From the NCBI GenBank assembly GCA_964057225.1, contig OZ059894.1:4402001-4466000 (forward strand): DNA of 64,000 bases, read 5' to 3'. The DNA is from Auanema rhodensis. Its lineage: Eukaryota; Nematoda; Chromadorea; Rhabditida; Rhabditidae. Below, one piece after another: positions 12,287 through 26,326 of the stretch. The first letter of the stretch is position 1. Each line of letters starts with the position of its first letter. The position numbers were made by a program, and so were the translations under genes. The notes under the pieces are model-generated. The model had not been told where the DNA came from and ran no database searches. It saw only the letters and a program-made list of their open reading frames with translations.

Positions 12287-15200
12287 ATGCGGATTTTTAA
12301 GCTGCGTCGATCTGTGTTATCAGATTTGCGCTAACTTAAAAATGCACCGAGATATCAACTGATATAAGTTCACACTTATATCCTCGATTTTCACCCTGAA
12401 GGAATAATTTTTTCGTTGAATAACATTGTCCATTGTCTTTGCCTTGAAAAATGGAATCTAAAAACATCTACTTTTTGCTAAATTATTTTAAAATTTTTCG
12501 AAAAAATTTTTGTCAAAATGTTTTTGGAAGCAATGTTGAGTGTACATGGAAACTCAACATACACTAATGCATCATTTTTCAAACGATCATAACTAATTTT
12601 TGTATCAAGCGTTTCTCAATGTAGTTTAGTGCATTCGATGCGGATTTTTAAGCTGCGTCGATCTGTGTTATCAGATGTGCGCTAGCTTAAAAATGCACCG
12701 AGATATCAACTGATATAAGTTCACACTTATATCCTCGATTTTCACCCTGAAGGAATGATTTTTTCGTTGAATAACATTGTCCATCGTCTTTGCCATGAAA
12801 AAAGAAATCTAAAAACATCTACTTTTTGCTAAATTATTTTGAAATTTTTCGAAAAAATTTTTGTCAAAATGTTTTTGGAAGCATTGTTGAGTGTACATGG
12901 AAACTCAACATACACTAATGCATCATTTTTCAAACGATCATAACTAATTTTTGTATCAAGCGTTTCTCAATGTAGTTTAGTGCATTCGATGCGGATTTTT
13001 AAGCTGCGTCGATCTGTGTTATCAGATGTGCGCTAGCTTAAAAATGCACCGAGATATCAACTGATATAAGTTCACACTTATATCCTCGATTTTCACCCTG
13101 AAGGAATGATTTTTTCGTTGAATAACATTGTCCATCATCTTTGCCATGAAAAAAGGAATCTAAAAACATCTACTTTTCGCTAAATTTTTTTGAAATTTTT
13201 CGAAAAAATTTTTGTCAAAATGTTTTTGGAAGCAATGTTGAGTGTACATGGAAACTCAACATACACTAATGCATCATTTTTCAAACGATCATAACTAATT
13301 TTTGTATTGAGCGTTTCTCAATGTAGTATAGTGCATTCGATGCGGATTTTTAAGCTGCGTCGATCTGTGTTATCAGATGTGCGCTAGCTTAAAAATGCAC
13401 CGAGATATCAACTGATATAAGTTCACACTTATATCCTCGATTTTCACCCTGAAGAATTAATTTTTTCGTTGAATAACATTGTCCATCGTCTTTGCCTTGA
13501 AAAAAGGAATCTAAAAACATCTACTTTTTGCTAAATTATTTTGAAATTTTTCGAAAAAATTTTTGTCAAAATGTTTTTGGAAGCAGTGTTGAGTGTACAT
13601 GGAAACTCAACATACACTAATGCATCATTTTTCAAACGATCATAACTAATTTTTGTATCAAGCGTTTCTCAATGTAGTTTAGTGCATTCGATGCGGATTT
13701 TTAAGCTGCGTCGATCTGTGTTATCAGATGTGCGCTAGCTTAAAAATGCACCGAGATATCAACTGATATAAGTTCACACTTATATCCTCGATTTTCACCC
13801 TGAAGGAATACTTTTTTCGTTGAATAACATTGTCCATCGTCTTTGCCATGAAAAAAGGAATCTAAAAACATCTACTTTTCGCTAAATTATTTTGAAATTT
13901 TTCGAAAAAATTTTTGTCAAAATGTTTTTGGAAGCAATGTTGAGTGTACATGGAAACTCAACATACACTAATGCATCATTTTTCAAACGATCATAACTAA
14001 TTTTTGTATCAAGCGTTTCTCAATGTAGTTTAGTGCATTCGATGCGGATTTTTAAGCTGCGTCGATCTGTGTTATCAGATTTGCGCTAGCTTAAAAATGC
14101 ACCGAGATATCAACTGATATAAGTTCACACTTATATCCTCGATTTTCACCCTGAAGGAATAATTTTTTCGTTGAATAACATTGTCCATCGTCTTTGCCTT
14201 GAAAAATGGAATCTAAAAACATCTACTTTTTGCTAAATTATTTTGAAATTTTTCGAAAAAATTTTTGTCAAAATGTTTTTGGAAGCAATGTTGAGTGTAC
14301 ATGGAAACTCAACATACACTAATGCATCATTTTTCAAACGATCATAACTAATTTTTGTATCAAGCGTTTCTCAATGTAGTTTAGTGCATTCGATGCGGAT
14401 TTTTAAGCTGCGTCGATCTGTGTTATCAGATTTGCGCTAGCTTAAAAATGCACCGAGATATCAACTGATATAAGTTCACACTTATATCCTCGATTTTCAC
14501 CCTGAAGGAATAATTTTTTCGTTGAATAACATTGTCCATCGTCTTTGCCTTGAAAAATGGAATCTAAAAACATCTACTTTTTGCTAAATTATTTTGAAAT
14601 TTTTCGAAAAAATTTTTGTCAAAATGTTTTTGGAAGCAATGTTGAGTGTACATGGAAACTCAACATACACTAATGCATCATTTTTCAAACGATCATAACT
14701 AATTTTTGTATCAAGCGTTTCTCAATGTAGTTTAGTGCATTCGATGCGGATTTTTAAGCTGCGTCGATCTGTGTTATCAGATTTGCGCTAGCTTAAAAAT
14801 GCACCGAGATATCAACTGATATAAGTTCACACTTATATCCTCGATTTTCACCCTGAAGGAATGATTTTTTCGTTGAATAACATTGTCCATCGTCTTTGCC
14901 ATGAAAAAAGGAATCTAAAAACATCTACTTTTTGCTAAATTATTTTGAAATTTTTCGAAAAAATTTTTGTCAAAATGTTTTTGGAAGCAATGTTGAGTGT
15001 ACATGGAAACTCAACATACACTAATGCATCATTTTTCAAACGATCATAATTAATTTTTGTATTAAGCGTTTCTCAATGTAGTGTAGTGCATTCGATGCGG
15101 ATTTTTAAGCTGCGTCGATCTGTGTTATCAGATTTGCGCTAACTTAAAAATGCACCGAGATATCAACTGATATAAGTTCACACTTATATCCTCGATTTTC

Positions 15201-17902
15201 ACCCTGAAGGAATAATTTTTTCGTTGAATAACATTGTCCATTGTCTTTGCCTTGAAAAATGGAATCTAAAAACATCTACTTTTTGCTAAATTATTTTAAA
15301 ATTTTTCGAAAAAATTTTTGTCAAAATGTTTTTGGAAGCAATGTTGAGTGTACATGGAAACTCAACATACACTAATGCATCATTTTTCAAACGATCATAA
15401 CTAATTTTTGTATCAAGCGTTTCTCAATGTAGTTTAGTGCATTCGATGCGGATTTTTAAGCTGCGTCGATCTGTGTTATCAGATGTGCGCTAGCTTAAAA
15501 ATGCACCGAGATATCAACTGATATAAGTTCACACTTATATCCTCGATTTTCACCCTGAAGGAATGATTTTTTCGTTGAATAACATTGTCCATCGTCTTTG
15601 CCATGAAAAAAGAAATCTAAAAACATCTACTTTTTGCTAAATTATTTTGAAATTTTTCGAAAAAATTTTTGTCAAAATGTTTTTGGAAGCATTGTTGAGT
15701 GTACATGGAAACTCAACATACACTAATGCATCATTTTTCAAACGATCATAACTAATTTTTGTATCAAGCGTTTCTCAATGTAGTTTAGTGCATTCGATGC
15801 GGATTTTTAAGCTGCGTCGATCTGTGTTATCAGATGTGCGCTAGCTTAAAAATGCACCGAGATATCAACTGATATAAGTTCACACTTATATCCTCGATTT
15901 TCACCCTGAAGGAATGATTTTTTCGTTGAATAACATTGTCCATCATCTTTGCCATGAAAAAAGGAATCTAAAAACATCTACTTTTCGCTAAATTTTTTTG
16001 AAATTTTTCGAAAAAATTTTTGTCAAAATGTTTTTGGAAGCAATGTTGAGTGTACATGGAAACTCAACATACACTAATGCATCATTTTTCAAACGATCAT
16101 AACTAATTTTTGTATCAAGCGTTTCTCAATGTAGTTTAGTGCATTCGATGCGGATTTTTAAGCTGCGTCGATCTGTGTTATCAGATTTGCGCTAGCTTAA
16201 AAATGCACCGAGATATCAACTGATATAAGTTCACACTTATATCCTCGATTTTCACCCTGAAGGAATAATTTTTTCGTTGAATAACATTGTCCATCGTCTT
16301 TGCCTTGAAAAATGGAATCTAAAAACATCTACTTTTTGCTAAATTATTTTGAAATTTTTCGAAAAAATTTTTGTCAAAATGTTTTTGGAAGCAATGTTGA
16401 GTGTACATGGAAACTCAACATACACTAATGCATCATTTTTCAAACGATCATAACTAATTTTTGTATTGAGCGTTTCTCAATGTAGTATAGTGCATTCGAT
16501 GCGGATTTTTAAGCTGCGTCGATCTGTGTTATCAGATGTGCGCTAGCTTAAAAATGCACCGAGATATCAACTGATATAAGTTCACACTTATATCCTCGAT
16601 TTTCACCCTGAAGAATTAATTTTTTCGTTGAATAACATTGTCCATCGTCTTTGCCTTGAAAAAAGGAATCTAAAAACATCTACTTTTTGCTAAATTATTT
16701 TGAAATTTTTCGAAAAAATTTTTGTCAAAATGTTTTTGGAAGCAGTGTTGAGTGTACATGGAAACTCAACATACACTAATGCATCATTTTTCAAACGATC
16801 ATAACTAATTTTTGTATCAAGCGTTTCTCAATGTAGTTTAGTGCATTCGATGCGGATTTTTAAGCTGCGTCGATCTGTGTTATCAGATGTGCGCTAGCTT
16901 AAAAATGCACCGAGATATCAACTGATATAAGTTCACACTTATATCCTCGATTTTCACCCTGAAGGAATACTTTTTTCGTTGAATAACATTGTCCATCGTC
17001 TTTGCCATGAAAAAAGGAATCTAAAAACATCTACTTTTCGCTAAATTATTTTGAAATTTTTCGAAAAAATTTTTGTCAAAATGTTTTTGGAAGCAATGTT
17101 GAGTGTACATGGAAACTCAACATACACTAATGCATCATTTTTCAAACGATCATAACTAATTTTTGTATCAAGCGTTTCTCAATGTAGTTTAGTGCATTCG
17201 ATGCGGATTTTTAAGCTGCGTCGATCTGTGTTATCAGATTTGCGCTAGCTTAAAAATGCACCGAGATATCAACTGATATAAGTTCACACTTATATCCTCG
17301 ATTTTCACCCTGAAGGAATAATTTTTTCGTTGAATAACATTGTCCATCGTCTTTGCCTTGAAAAATGGAATCTAAAAACATCTACTTTTTGCTAAATTAT
17401 TTTGAAATTTTTCGAAAAAATTTTTGTCAAAATGTTTTTGGAAGCAATGTTGAGTGTACATGGAAACTCAACATACACTAATGCATCATTTTTCAAACGA
17501 TCATAACTAATTTTTGTATCAAGCGTTTCTCAATGTAGTTTAGTGCATTCGATGCGGATTTTTAAGCTGCGTCGATCTGTGTTATCAGATTTGCGCTAGC
17601 TTAAAAATGCACCGAGATATCAACTGATATAAGTTCACACTTATATCCTCGATTTTCACCCTGAAGGAATAATTTTTTCGTTGAATAACATTGTCCATCG
17701 TCTTTGCCTTGAAAAATGGAATCTAAAAACATCTACTTTTTGCTAAATTATTTTGAAATTTTTCGAAAAAATTTTTGTCAAAATGTTTTTGGAAGCAATG
17801 TTGAGTGTACATGGAAACTCAACATACACTAATGCATCATTTTTCAAACGATCATAACTAATTTTTGTATCAAGCGTTTCTCAATGTAGTTTAGTGCATT
17901 CG
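11936..17902. repeat. 8-unit and 9-unit versions of one higher-order repeat in tandem
   Basis: Units 11936-14743 (8 units) and 14744-17902 (9 units) share markers in order: CATAATTAA with TTA..TG; G48A with CCATTGTC and A204; G40 AAGAAATC with T247; CATCATCT with T199; G40 GAATTAA with G247; G40 GGAATAC; T158/T166; T158/T166. The second copy has one extra unit, because CATCATCT (15797) and the TTG..TA ending (16148) lie in two separate units. In the first copy they are fused in one unit at 12989. A third copy of the first eight units of the 9-unit form starts at 22466. Confidence 0.85.
12989..13339. repeat. Chimeric monomer marking a one-unit deletion
   Basis: The left part carries G40, GGAATGA, CATCATCT, C190 and T199, as in the unit at 15797. 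The right end carries TTG at 319-321 and TA at 339-340, as in the unit at 16148. The unit length is exactly 351 bp. The exchange therefore joined two neighbouring units in register and lost one, between unit positions 200 and 320. The same two-unit order occurs intact at 23519-24220. Confidence 0.8.
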
Positions 17903-20900
17903 ATGCGGATTTTTAAGCTGCGTCGATCTGTGTTATCAGATTTGCGCTAGCTTAAAAATGCACCGAGATATCAACTGATATAAGTTCACACTTATATCCT
18001 CGATTTTCACCCTGAAGGAATGATTTTTTCGTTGAATAACATTGTCCATCGTCTTTGCCATGAAAAAAGGAATCTAAAAACATCTACTTTTTGCTAAATT
18101 ATTTTGAAATTTTTCGAAAAAATTTTTGTCAAAATGTTTTTGGAAGCAATGTTGAGTGTACATGGAAACTCAACATACACTAATGCATCATTTTTCAAAC
18201 GATCATAACTAATTTTTGTATTAAGCGTTTCTCAATGTAGTGTAGTGCATTCGATGCGGATTTTTAAGCTGCGTCGATCTGTGTTATCAGATTTGCGCTA
18301 ACTTAAAAATGCACCGAGATATCAACTGATATAAGTTCACACTTATATCCTCGATTTTCACCCTGAAGGAATAATTTTTTCGTTGAATAACATTGTCCAT
18401 CGTCTGTGCCTTGAAAAATGGAATCTAAAAACATTTACTTTTTGCTAAATTATTTTAAAATTTTTCGAAAAAATTTTTGTCAAAATGTTTTTGGAAGCAA
18501 TGTTGAGTGTACATGGAAACTCAACATAAACTAATGCATCATTTTTCAAACGATCATAACTAATTTTTGTATCAAGCGTTTCTCAATGTAGTTTAGTGCA
18601 TTCGATGCGGATTTTTAAGCTGCGTCGATCTGTGTTATCAGATGTGCGCTAGCTTAAAAATGCACCGAGATATCAACTGATATAAGTTCACACTTATATC
18701 CTCGATTTTCACCCTGAAGGAATGATTTTTTCGTTGAATAACATTGTCCATCGTCTTTGCCATGAAAAAAGAAATCTAAAAACATCTACTTTTTGCTAAA
18801 TTATTTTGAAATTTTTCGAAAAAATTTTTGTCAAAATGTTTTTGGAAGCATTGTTGAGTGTACATGGAAACTCAACATACACTAATGCATCATTTTTCAA
18901 ACGATCATAACTAATTTTTGTATCAAGCGTTTCTCAATGTAGTTTAGTGCATTCGATGCGGATTTTTAAGCTGCGTCGATCTGTGTTATCAGATTTGCGC
19001 TAGCTTAAAAATGCACCGAGATATCAACTGATATAAGTTCACACTTATATCCTCGATTTTCACCCTTAAGGAATGATTTTTTCGTTGAATAACATTGTCC
19101 ATCGTCTTTGCCATGAAAAAAGGAATCTAAAAACATCTACTTTTCGCTAAATTATTTTGAAATTTTTCGAAAAAATTTTTGTCAAAATGTTTTTGGAAGC
19201 AATGTTGAGTGTACATGGAAACTCAACATACACTAATGCATCATTTTTCAAACGATCATAACTAATTTTTGTATTGAGCGTTTCTCAATGTAGTATAGTG
19301 CATTCGATGCGGATTTTTAAGCTGCGTCGATCTGTGTTATCAGATTTGCGCTAACTTAAAAATGCACCGAGATATCAACTGATATAAGTTCACACTTATA
19401 TCCTCGATTTTCACCCTGAAGAATTAATTTTTTTGTTGAATAACATTGTCCATCGTCTTTGCCTTGAAAATTGGAATCTAAAAACATCTACTTTTTGCTA
19501 AATTATTTTGAAATTTTTCGAAAAAATTTTTGTCAAAATGTTTTTGGAAGCAATGTTGAGTGTACATGGAAACTCAACATACACTAATGCATCATTTTTC
19601 AAACGATCATAACTAATTTTTGTATCAAGCGTTTCTCAATGTAGTATAGTGCATTCGATGCGGATTTTTAAGCTGCGTCGATCTGTGTTATCAGATTTGC
19701 GCTAACTTAAAAATGCACCGAGATATCAACTGATATAAGTTCACACTTATATCCTCGATTTTCACCCTGAAGGAATAATTTTTTTGTTGAATAACATTGT
19801 CCATCGTCTTTGCCTTGAAAATTGGAATCTAAAAACATCTACTTTTTGCTAAATTATTTTGAAATTTTTCGAAAAAATTTTTGTCAAAATGTTTTTGGAA
19901 GCAATGTTGAGTGTACATGGAAACTCAACATACACTAATGCATCATTTTTCAAACGATCATAACTAATTTTTGTATCAAGCGTTTCTCAATGTAGTTTAG
20001 TGCATTCGATGCGGATTTTTAAGCTGCGTCGATCTGTGTTATCAGATTTGCGCTAGCTTAAAAATGCACCGAGATATCAACTGATATAAGTTCACACTTA
20101 TATCCTCGATTTTCACCCTGAAGAATTAATTTTTTCGTTGAATAACATTGTCCATCGTCTTTGCCTTGAAAAAAGGAATCTAAAAACATCTACTTTTTGC
20201 TAAATTATTTTGAAATTTTTTGAAAAAATTTTTGTCAAAATGTTTTTGGAAGCAATGTTGAGTGTACATGGAAACTCAACATACACTAATGCATCATTTT
20301 TCAAACGATCATAACTAATTTTTGTATTGAGCGTTTCTCAATGTAGTTTAGTGTATTCGATGCGGATTTTTAAGCTGCGTCGATCTGTGTTATCAGATTT
20401 GCGCTAGCTTAAAAATGCACCGAGATATCAACTGATATAAGTTCACACTTATATCCTCGATTTTCACCCTGAAGAATTAATTTTTTCGTTGAATAACATT
20501 GTCCATCGTCTTTGCCTTGAAAAAAGGAATCTAAAAACATCTACTTTTTGCTAAATTATTTTGAAATTTTTTGAAAAAATTTTTGTCAAAATGTTTTTGG
20601 AAGCAATGTTGAGTGTACATGGAAACTCAACATACACTAATGCATCATTTTTCAAACGATCATAACTAATTTTTGTATTGAGCGTTTCTCAATGTAGTAT
20701 AGTGCATTCGATGCGGATTTTTAAGCTGCGTCGATCTGTGTTATCAGATGTGCGCTAGCTTAAAAATGCACCGAGATATCAACTGATATAAGTTCACACT
20801 TATATCCTCGATTTTCACCCTGAAGGAATAATTTTTTCGTTGAATAACATTGTCCATCGTCTTTGCCATGAAAAAAGGAATCTAAAAACATCTACTTTTC

Positions 20901-22114
20901 GCTAAATTATTTTGAAATTTTTCGAAAAAATTTTTGTCAAAATGTTTTTGGAAGCAATGTTGAGTGTACATGGAAACTCAACATACACTAATGCATCATT
21001 TTTCAAACGATCATAACTAATTTTTGTATCAAGCGTTTCTCAATGTAGTTTAGTGCATTCGATGCGGATTTTTAAGCTGCGTCGATCTGTGTTTTCAGAT
21101 TTGCGCTAGCTTAAAAATGCACCGAGATATCAACTGATATAAGTTCACACTTATATCCTCGATTTTCACCCTGAAGAATTAATTTTTTCGTTGAATAACA
21201 TTGTCCATCGTCTTTGCCTTGAAAAAAGGAATCTAAAAACATCTACTTTTTGCTAAATTATTTTGAAATTTTTTGAAAAAATTTTTGTCAAAATGTTTTT
21301 GGAAGCAATGTTGAGTGTACATGGAAACTCAACATACACTAATGCATCATTTTTCAAACGATCATAACTAATTTTTGTATCAAGCGTTTCTCAATGTAGT
21401 TTAGTGTATTCGATGCGGATTTTTAAGCTGCGTCGATCTGTGTTATCAGATTTGCGCTAGCTTAAAAATGCACCGAGATATCAACTGATATAAGTTCACA
21501 CTTATATCCTCGATTTTCACCCTGAAGAATTAATTTTTTCGTTGAATAACATTGTCCATCGTCTTTGCCTTGAAAAAAGGAATCTAAAAACATCTACTTT
21601 TTGCTAAATTATTTTGAAATTTTTTGAAAAAATTTTTGTCAAAATGTTTTTGGAAGCAATGTTGAGTGTACATGGAAACTCAACATACACTAATGCATCA
21701 TTTTTCAAACGATCATAACTAATTTTTGTATTGAGCGTTTCTCAATGTAGTATAGTGCATTCGATGCGGATTTTTAAGCTGCGTCGATCTGTGTTATCAG
21801 ATGTGCGCTAGCTTAAAAATGCACCGAGATATCAACTGATATAAGTTCACACTTATATCCTCGATTTTCACCCTGAAGGAATAATTTTTTCGTTGAATAA
21901 CATTGTCCATCGTCTTTGCCATGAAAAAAGGAATCTAAAAACATCTACTTTTCGCTAAATTATTTTGAAATTTTTCGAAAAAATTTTTGTCAAAATGTTT
22001 TTGGAAGCAATGTTGAGTGTACATGGAAACTCAACATACACTAATGCATCATTTTTCAAACGATCATAACTAATTTTTGTATCAAGCGTTTCTCAATGTA
22101 GTTTAGTGCATTCG
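17552..22114. repeat. 13-monomer segmental duplication, copy 2
   Basis: This is the partner of 5969-10531 and carries the same ordered private markers: G153 at 18254, AAGAAATC at 18605, CCCTTAAGG at 18956, the paired TTGG units at 19307 and 19658, and GTTTTCAG at 21062. Homology ends on the left where the preceding unit (17201) is T158/T166 while its counterpart (5618) is G40/A158/C190. On the right, 22115 is a GGAATGA T158/T166 unit while its counterpart at 10532 is A158/A166. Confidence 0.88.
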
Positions 22115-25100
22115 ATGCGGATTTTTAAGCTGCGTCGATCTGTGTTATCAGATTTGCGCTAGCTTAAAAATGCACCGAGATATCAACTGATATAAGTTCA
22201 CACTTATATCCTCGATTTTCACCCTGAAGGAATGATTTTTTCGTTGAATAACATTGTCCATCGTCTTTGCCTTGAAAAATGGAATCTAAAAACATCTACT
22301 TTTTGCTAAATTATTTTGAAATTTTTCGAAAAAATTTTTGTCAAAATGTTTTTGGAAGCAATGTTGAGTGTACATGGAAACTCAACATACACTAATGCAT
22401 CATTTTTCAAACGATCAAAACTAATTTTTGTATCAAGCGTTTCTCAATGTAGTTTAGTGCATTCGATGCGGATTTTTAAGCTGCGTCGATCTGTGTTATC
22501 AGATTTGCGCTAGCTTAAAAATGCACCGAGATATCAACTGATATAAGTTCACACTTATATCCTCGATTTTCACCCTGAAGGAATGATTTTTTCGTTGAAT
22601 AACATTGTCCATCGTCTTTGCCATGAAAAAAGGAATCTAAAAACATCTACTTTTTGCTAAATTATTTTGAAATTTTTCGAAAAAATTTTTGTCAAAATGT
22701 TTTTGGAAGCAATGTTGAGTGTACATGGAAACTCAACATACACTAATGCATCATTTTTCAAACGATCATAATTAATTTTTGTATTAAGCGTTTCTCAATG
22801 TAGTGTAGTGCATTCGATGCGGATTTTTAAGCTGCGTCGATCTGTGTTATCAGATTTGCGCTAACTTAAAAATGCACCGAGATATCAACTGATATAAGTT
22901 CACACTTATATCCTCGATTTTCACCCTGAAGGAATAATTTTTTCGTTGAATAACATTGTCCATTGTCTTTGCCTTGAAAAATGGAATCTAAAAACATCTA
23001 CTTTTTGCTAAATTATTTTAAAATTTTTCGAAAAAATTTTTGTCAAAATGTTTTTGGAAGCAATGTTGAGTGTACATGGAAACTCAACATACACTAATGC
23101 ATCATTTTTCAAACGATCATAACTAATTTTTGTATCAAGCGTTTCTCAATGTAGTTTAGTGCATTCGATGCGGATTTTTAAGCTGCGTCGATCTGTGTTA
23201 TCAGATGTGCGCTAGCTTAAAAATGCACCGAGATATCAACTGATATAAGTTCACACTTATATCCTCGATTTTCACCCTGAAGGAATGATTTTTTCGTTGA
23301 ATAACATTGTCCATCGTCTTTGCCATGAAAAAAGAAATCTAAAAACATCTACTTTTTGCTAAATTATTTTGAAATTTTTCGAAAAAATTTTTGTCAAAAT
23401 GTTTTTGGAAGCATTGTTGAGTGTACATGGAAACTCAACATACACTAATGCATCATTTTTCAAACGATCATAACTAATTTTTGTATCAAGCGTTTCTCAA
23501 TGTAGTTTAGTGCATTCGATGCGGATTTTTAAGCTGCGTCGATCTGTGTTATCAGATGTGCGCTAGCTTAAAAATGCACCGAGATATCAACTGATATAAG
23601 TTCACACTTATATCCTCGATTTTCACCCTGAAGGAATGATTTTTTCGTTGAATAACATTGTCCATCATCTTTGCCATGAAAAAAGGAATCTAAAAACATC
23701 TACTTTTCGCTAAATTTTTTTGAAATTTTTCGAAAAAATTTTTGTCAAAATGTTTTTGGAAGCAATGTTGAGTGTACATGGAAACTCAACATACACTAAT
23801 GCATCATTTTTCAAACGATCATAACTAATTTTTGTATCAAGCGTTTCTCAATGTAGTTTAGTGCATTCGATGCGGATTTTTAAGCTGCGTCGATCTGTGT
23901 TATCAGATTTGCGCTAGCTTAAAAATGCACCGAGATATCAACTGATATAAGTTCACACTTATATCCTCGATTTTCACCCTGAAGGAATAATTTTTTCGTT
24001 GAATAACATTGTCCATCGTCTTTGCCTTGAAAAATGGAATCTAAAAACATCTACTTTTTGCTAAATTATTTTGAAATTTTTCGAAAAAATTTTTGTCAAA
24101 ATGTTTTTGGAAGCAATGTTGAGTGTACATGGAAACTCAACATACACTAATGCATCATTTTTCAAACGATCATAACTAATTTTTGTATTGAGCGTTTCTC
24201 AATGTAGTATAGTGCATTCGATGCGGATTTTTAAGCTGCGTCGATCTGTGTTATCAGATGTGCGCTAGCTTAAAAATGCACCGAGATATCAACTGATATA
24301 AGTTCACACTTATATCCTCGATTTTCACCCTGAAGAATTAATTTTTTCGTTGAATAACATTGTCCATCGTCTTTGCCTTGAAAAAAGGAATCTAAAAACA
24401 TCTACTTTTTGCTAAATTATTTTGAAATTTTTCGAAAAAATTTTTGTCAAAATGTTTTTGGAAGCAGTGTTGAGTGTACATGGAAACTCAACATACACTA
24501 ATGCATCATTTTTCAAACGATCATAACTAATTTTTGTATCAAGCGTTTCTCAATGTAGTTTAGTGCATTCGATGCGGATTTTTAAGCTGCGTCGATCTGT
24601 GTTATCAGATGTGCGCTAGCTTAAAAATGCACCGAGATATCAACTGATATAAGTTCACACTTATATCCTCGATTTTCACCCTGAAGGAATACTTTTTTCG
24701 TTGAATAACATTGTCCATCGTCTTTGCCATGAAAAAAGGAATCTAAAAACATCTACTTTTCGCTAAATTATTTTGAAATTTTTCGAAAAAATTTTTGTCA
24801 AAATGTTTTTGGAAGCAATGTTGAGTGTACATGGAAACTCAACATACACTAATGCATCATTTTTCAAACGATCATAACTAATTTTTGTATCAAGCGTTTC
24901 TCAATGTAGTTTAGTGCATTCGATGCGGATTTTTAAGCTGCGTCGATCTGTGTTATCAGATTTGCGCTAGCTTAAAAATGCACCGAGATATCAACTGATA
25001 TAAGTTCACACTTATATCCTCGATTTTCACCCTGAAGGAATAATTTTTTCGTTGAATAACATTGTCCATCGTCTTTGCCTTGAAAAATGGAATCTAAAAA

Positions 25101-26326
25101 CATCTACTTTTTGCTAAATTATTTTGAAATTTTTCGAAAAAATTTTTGTCAAAATGTTTTTGGAAGCAATGTTGAGTGTACATGGAAACTCAACATACAC
25201 TAATGCATCATTTTTCAAACGATCATAACTAATTTTTGTATCAAGCGTTTCTCAATGTAGTTTAGTGCATTCGATGCGGATTTTTAAGCTGCGTCGATCT
25301 GTGTTATCAGATTTGCGCTAGCTTAAAAATGCACCGAGATATCAACTGATATAAGTTCACACTTATATCCTCGATTTTCACCCTGAAGGAATAATTTTTT
25401 CGTTGAATAACATTGTCCATCGTCTTTGCCTTGAAAAATGGAATCTAAAAACATCTACTTTTTGCTAAATTATTTTGAAATTTTTCGAAAAAATTTTTGT
25501 CAAAATGTTTTTGGAAGCAATGTTGAGTGTACATGGAAACTCAACATACACTAATGCATCATTTTTCAAACGATCATAACTAATTTTTGTATTGAGCGTT
25601 TCTCAATGTAGTATAGTGCATTCGATGCGGATTTTTAAGCTGCGTCGATCTGTGTTATCAGATGTGCGCTAGCTTAAAAATGCACCGAGATATCAACTGA
25701 TATAAGTTCACACTTATATCCTCGATTTTCACCCTGAAGAATTAATTTTTTCGTTGAATAACATTGTCCATCGTCTTTGCCTTGAAAAAAGGAATCTAAA
25801 AACATCTACTTTTTGCTAAATTATTTTGAAATTTTTCGAAAAAATTTTTGTCAAAATGTTTTTGGAAGCAGTGTTGAGTGTACATGGAAACTCAACATAC
25901 ACTAATGCATCATTTTTCAAACGATCATAACTAATTTTTGTATCAAGCGTTTCTCAATGTAGTATAGTGCATTCGATGCGGATTTTTAAGCTGCGTCGAT
26001 CTGTGTTATCAGATTTGCGCTAGCTTAAAAATGCACCAAGATATCAACTGATATAAGTTCACACTTATATCCTCGATTTTCACCCTGAAGAATTAATTTT
26101 TTCGTTGAATAACATTGTCCATCGTCTTTGCCTTGAAAAAAGGAATCTAAAAACATCTACTTTTTGCTAAATTATTTTGAAATTTTTCGAAAAAATTTTT
26201 GTCAAAATGTTTTTGGAAGCAATGTTGAGTGTACATGGAAACTCAACATACACTAATGCATCATTTTTCAAACGATCATAACTAATTTTTGTATTGAGCG
26301 TTTCTCAATGTAGTATAGTGCATTCG
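21062..26326. repeat. 15-monomer dispersed duplication, left copy
   Basis: The fifteen units match 34720-39984 in subtype order, 39 units away (13,658 bp, counting the 32-bp deletion between them). Shared markers are the GAATTAA/T213 pair, G40/A158/C190, GGAATGA with T158/T166 (22115), CCATTGTC (22817), AAGAAATC (23168), CATCATCT (23519), G247 (24221 and 25625), GGAATAC (24572) and CACCAAG (25976). It is more diverged than the 13-unit duplication: for example CATAATTAA and TTA..TG at 22466 are replaced in the partner unit at 36124, and the unit at 37177 is a mosaic. Confidence 0.75.
22466..25273. repeat. Third copy of the 9-unit order (first eight units)
   Basis: The eight units match 14744-17551 marker for marker: CATAATTAA, CCATTGTC/A204, AAGAAATC/T247, CATCATCT/T199, TTG..TA, G247, GGAATAC and T158/T166. 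The offset is 22 units (7722 bp). Similarity changes at the next unit, which ends TTG..TA here (25274) but TCA..TT in the left copy (17552). Confidence 0.85.

Noticed and set aside
22316-22513. 65-codon open frame starting at TTG
   Set aside because: It lies wholly inside satellite monomers, begins with a non-ATG codon, and exists only because of a T-to-A change at 22418. The same frame is stopped in the other units. No domain or signal is visible.
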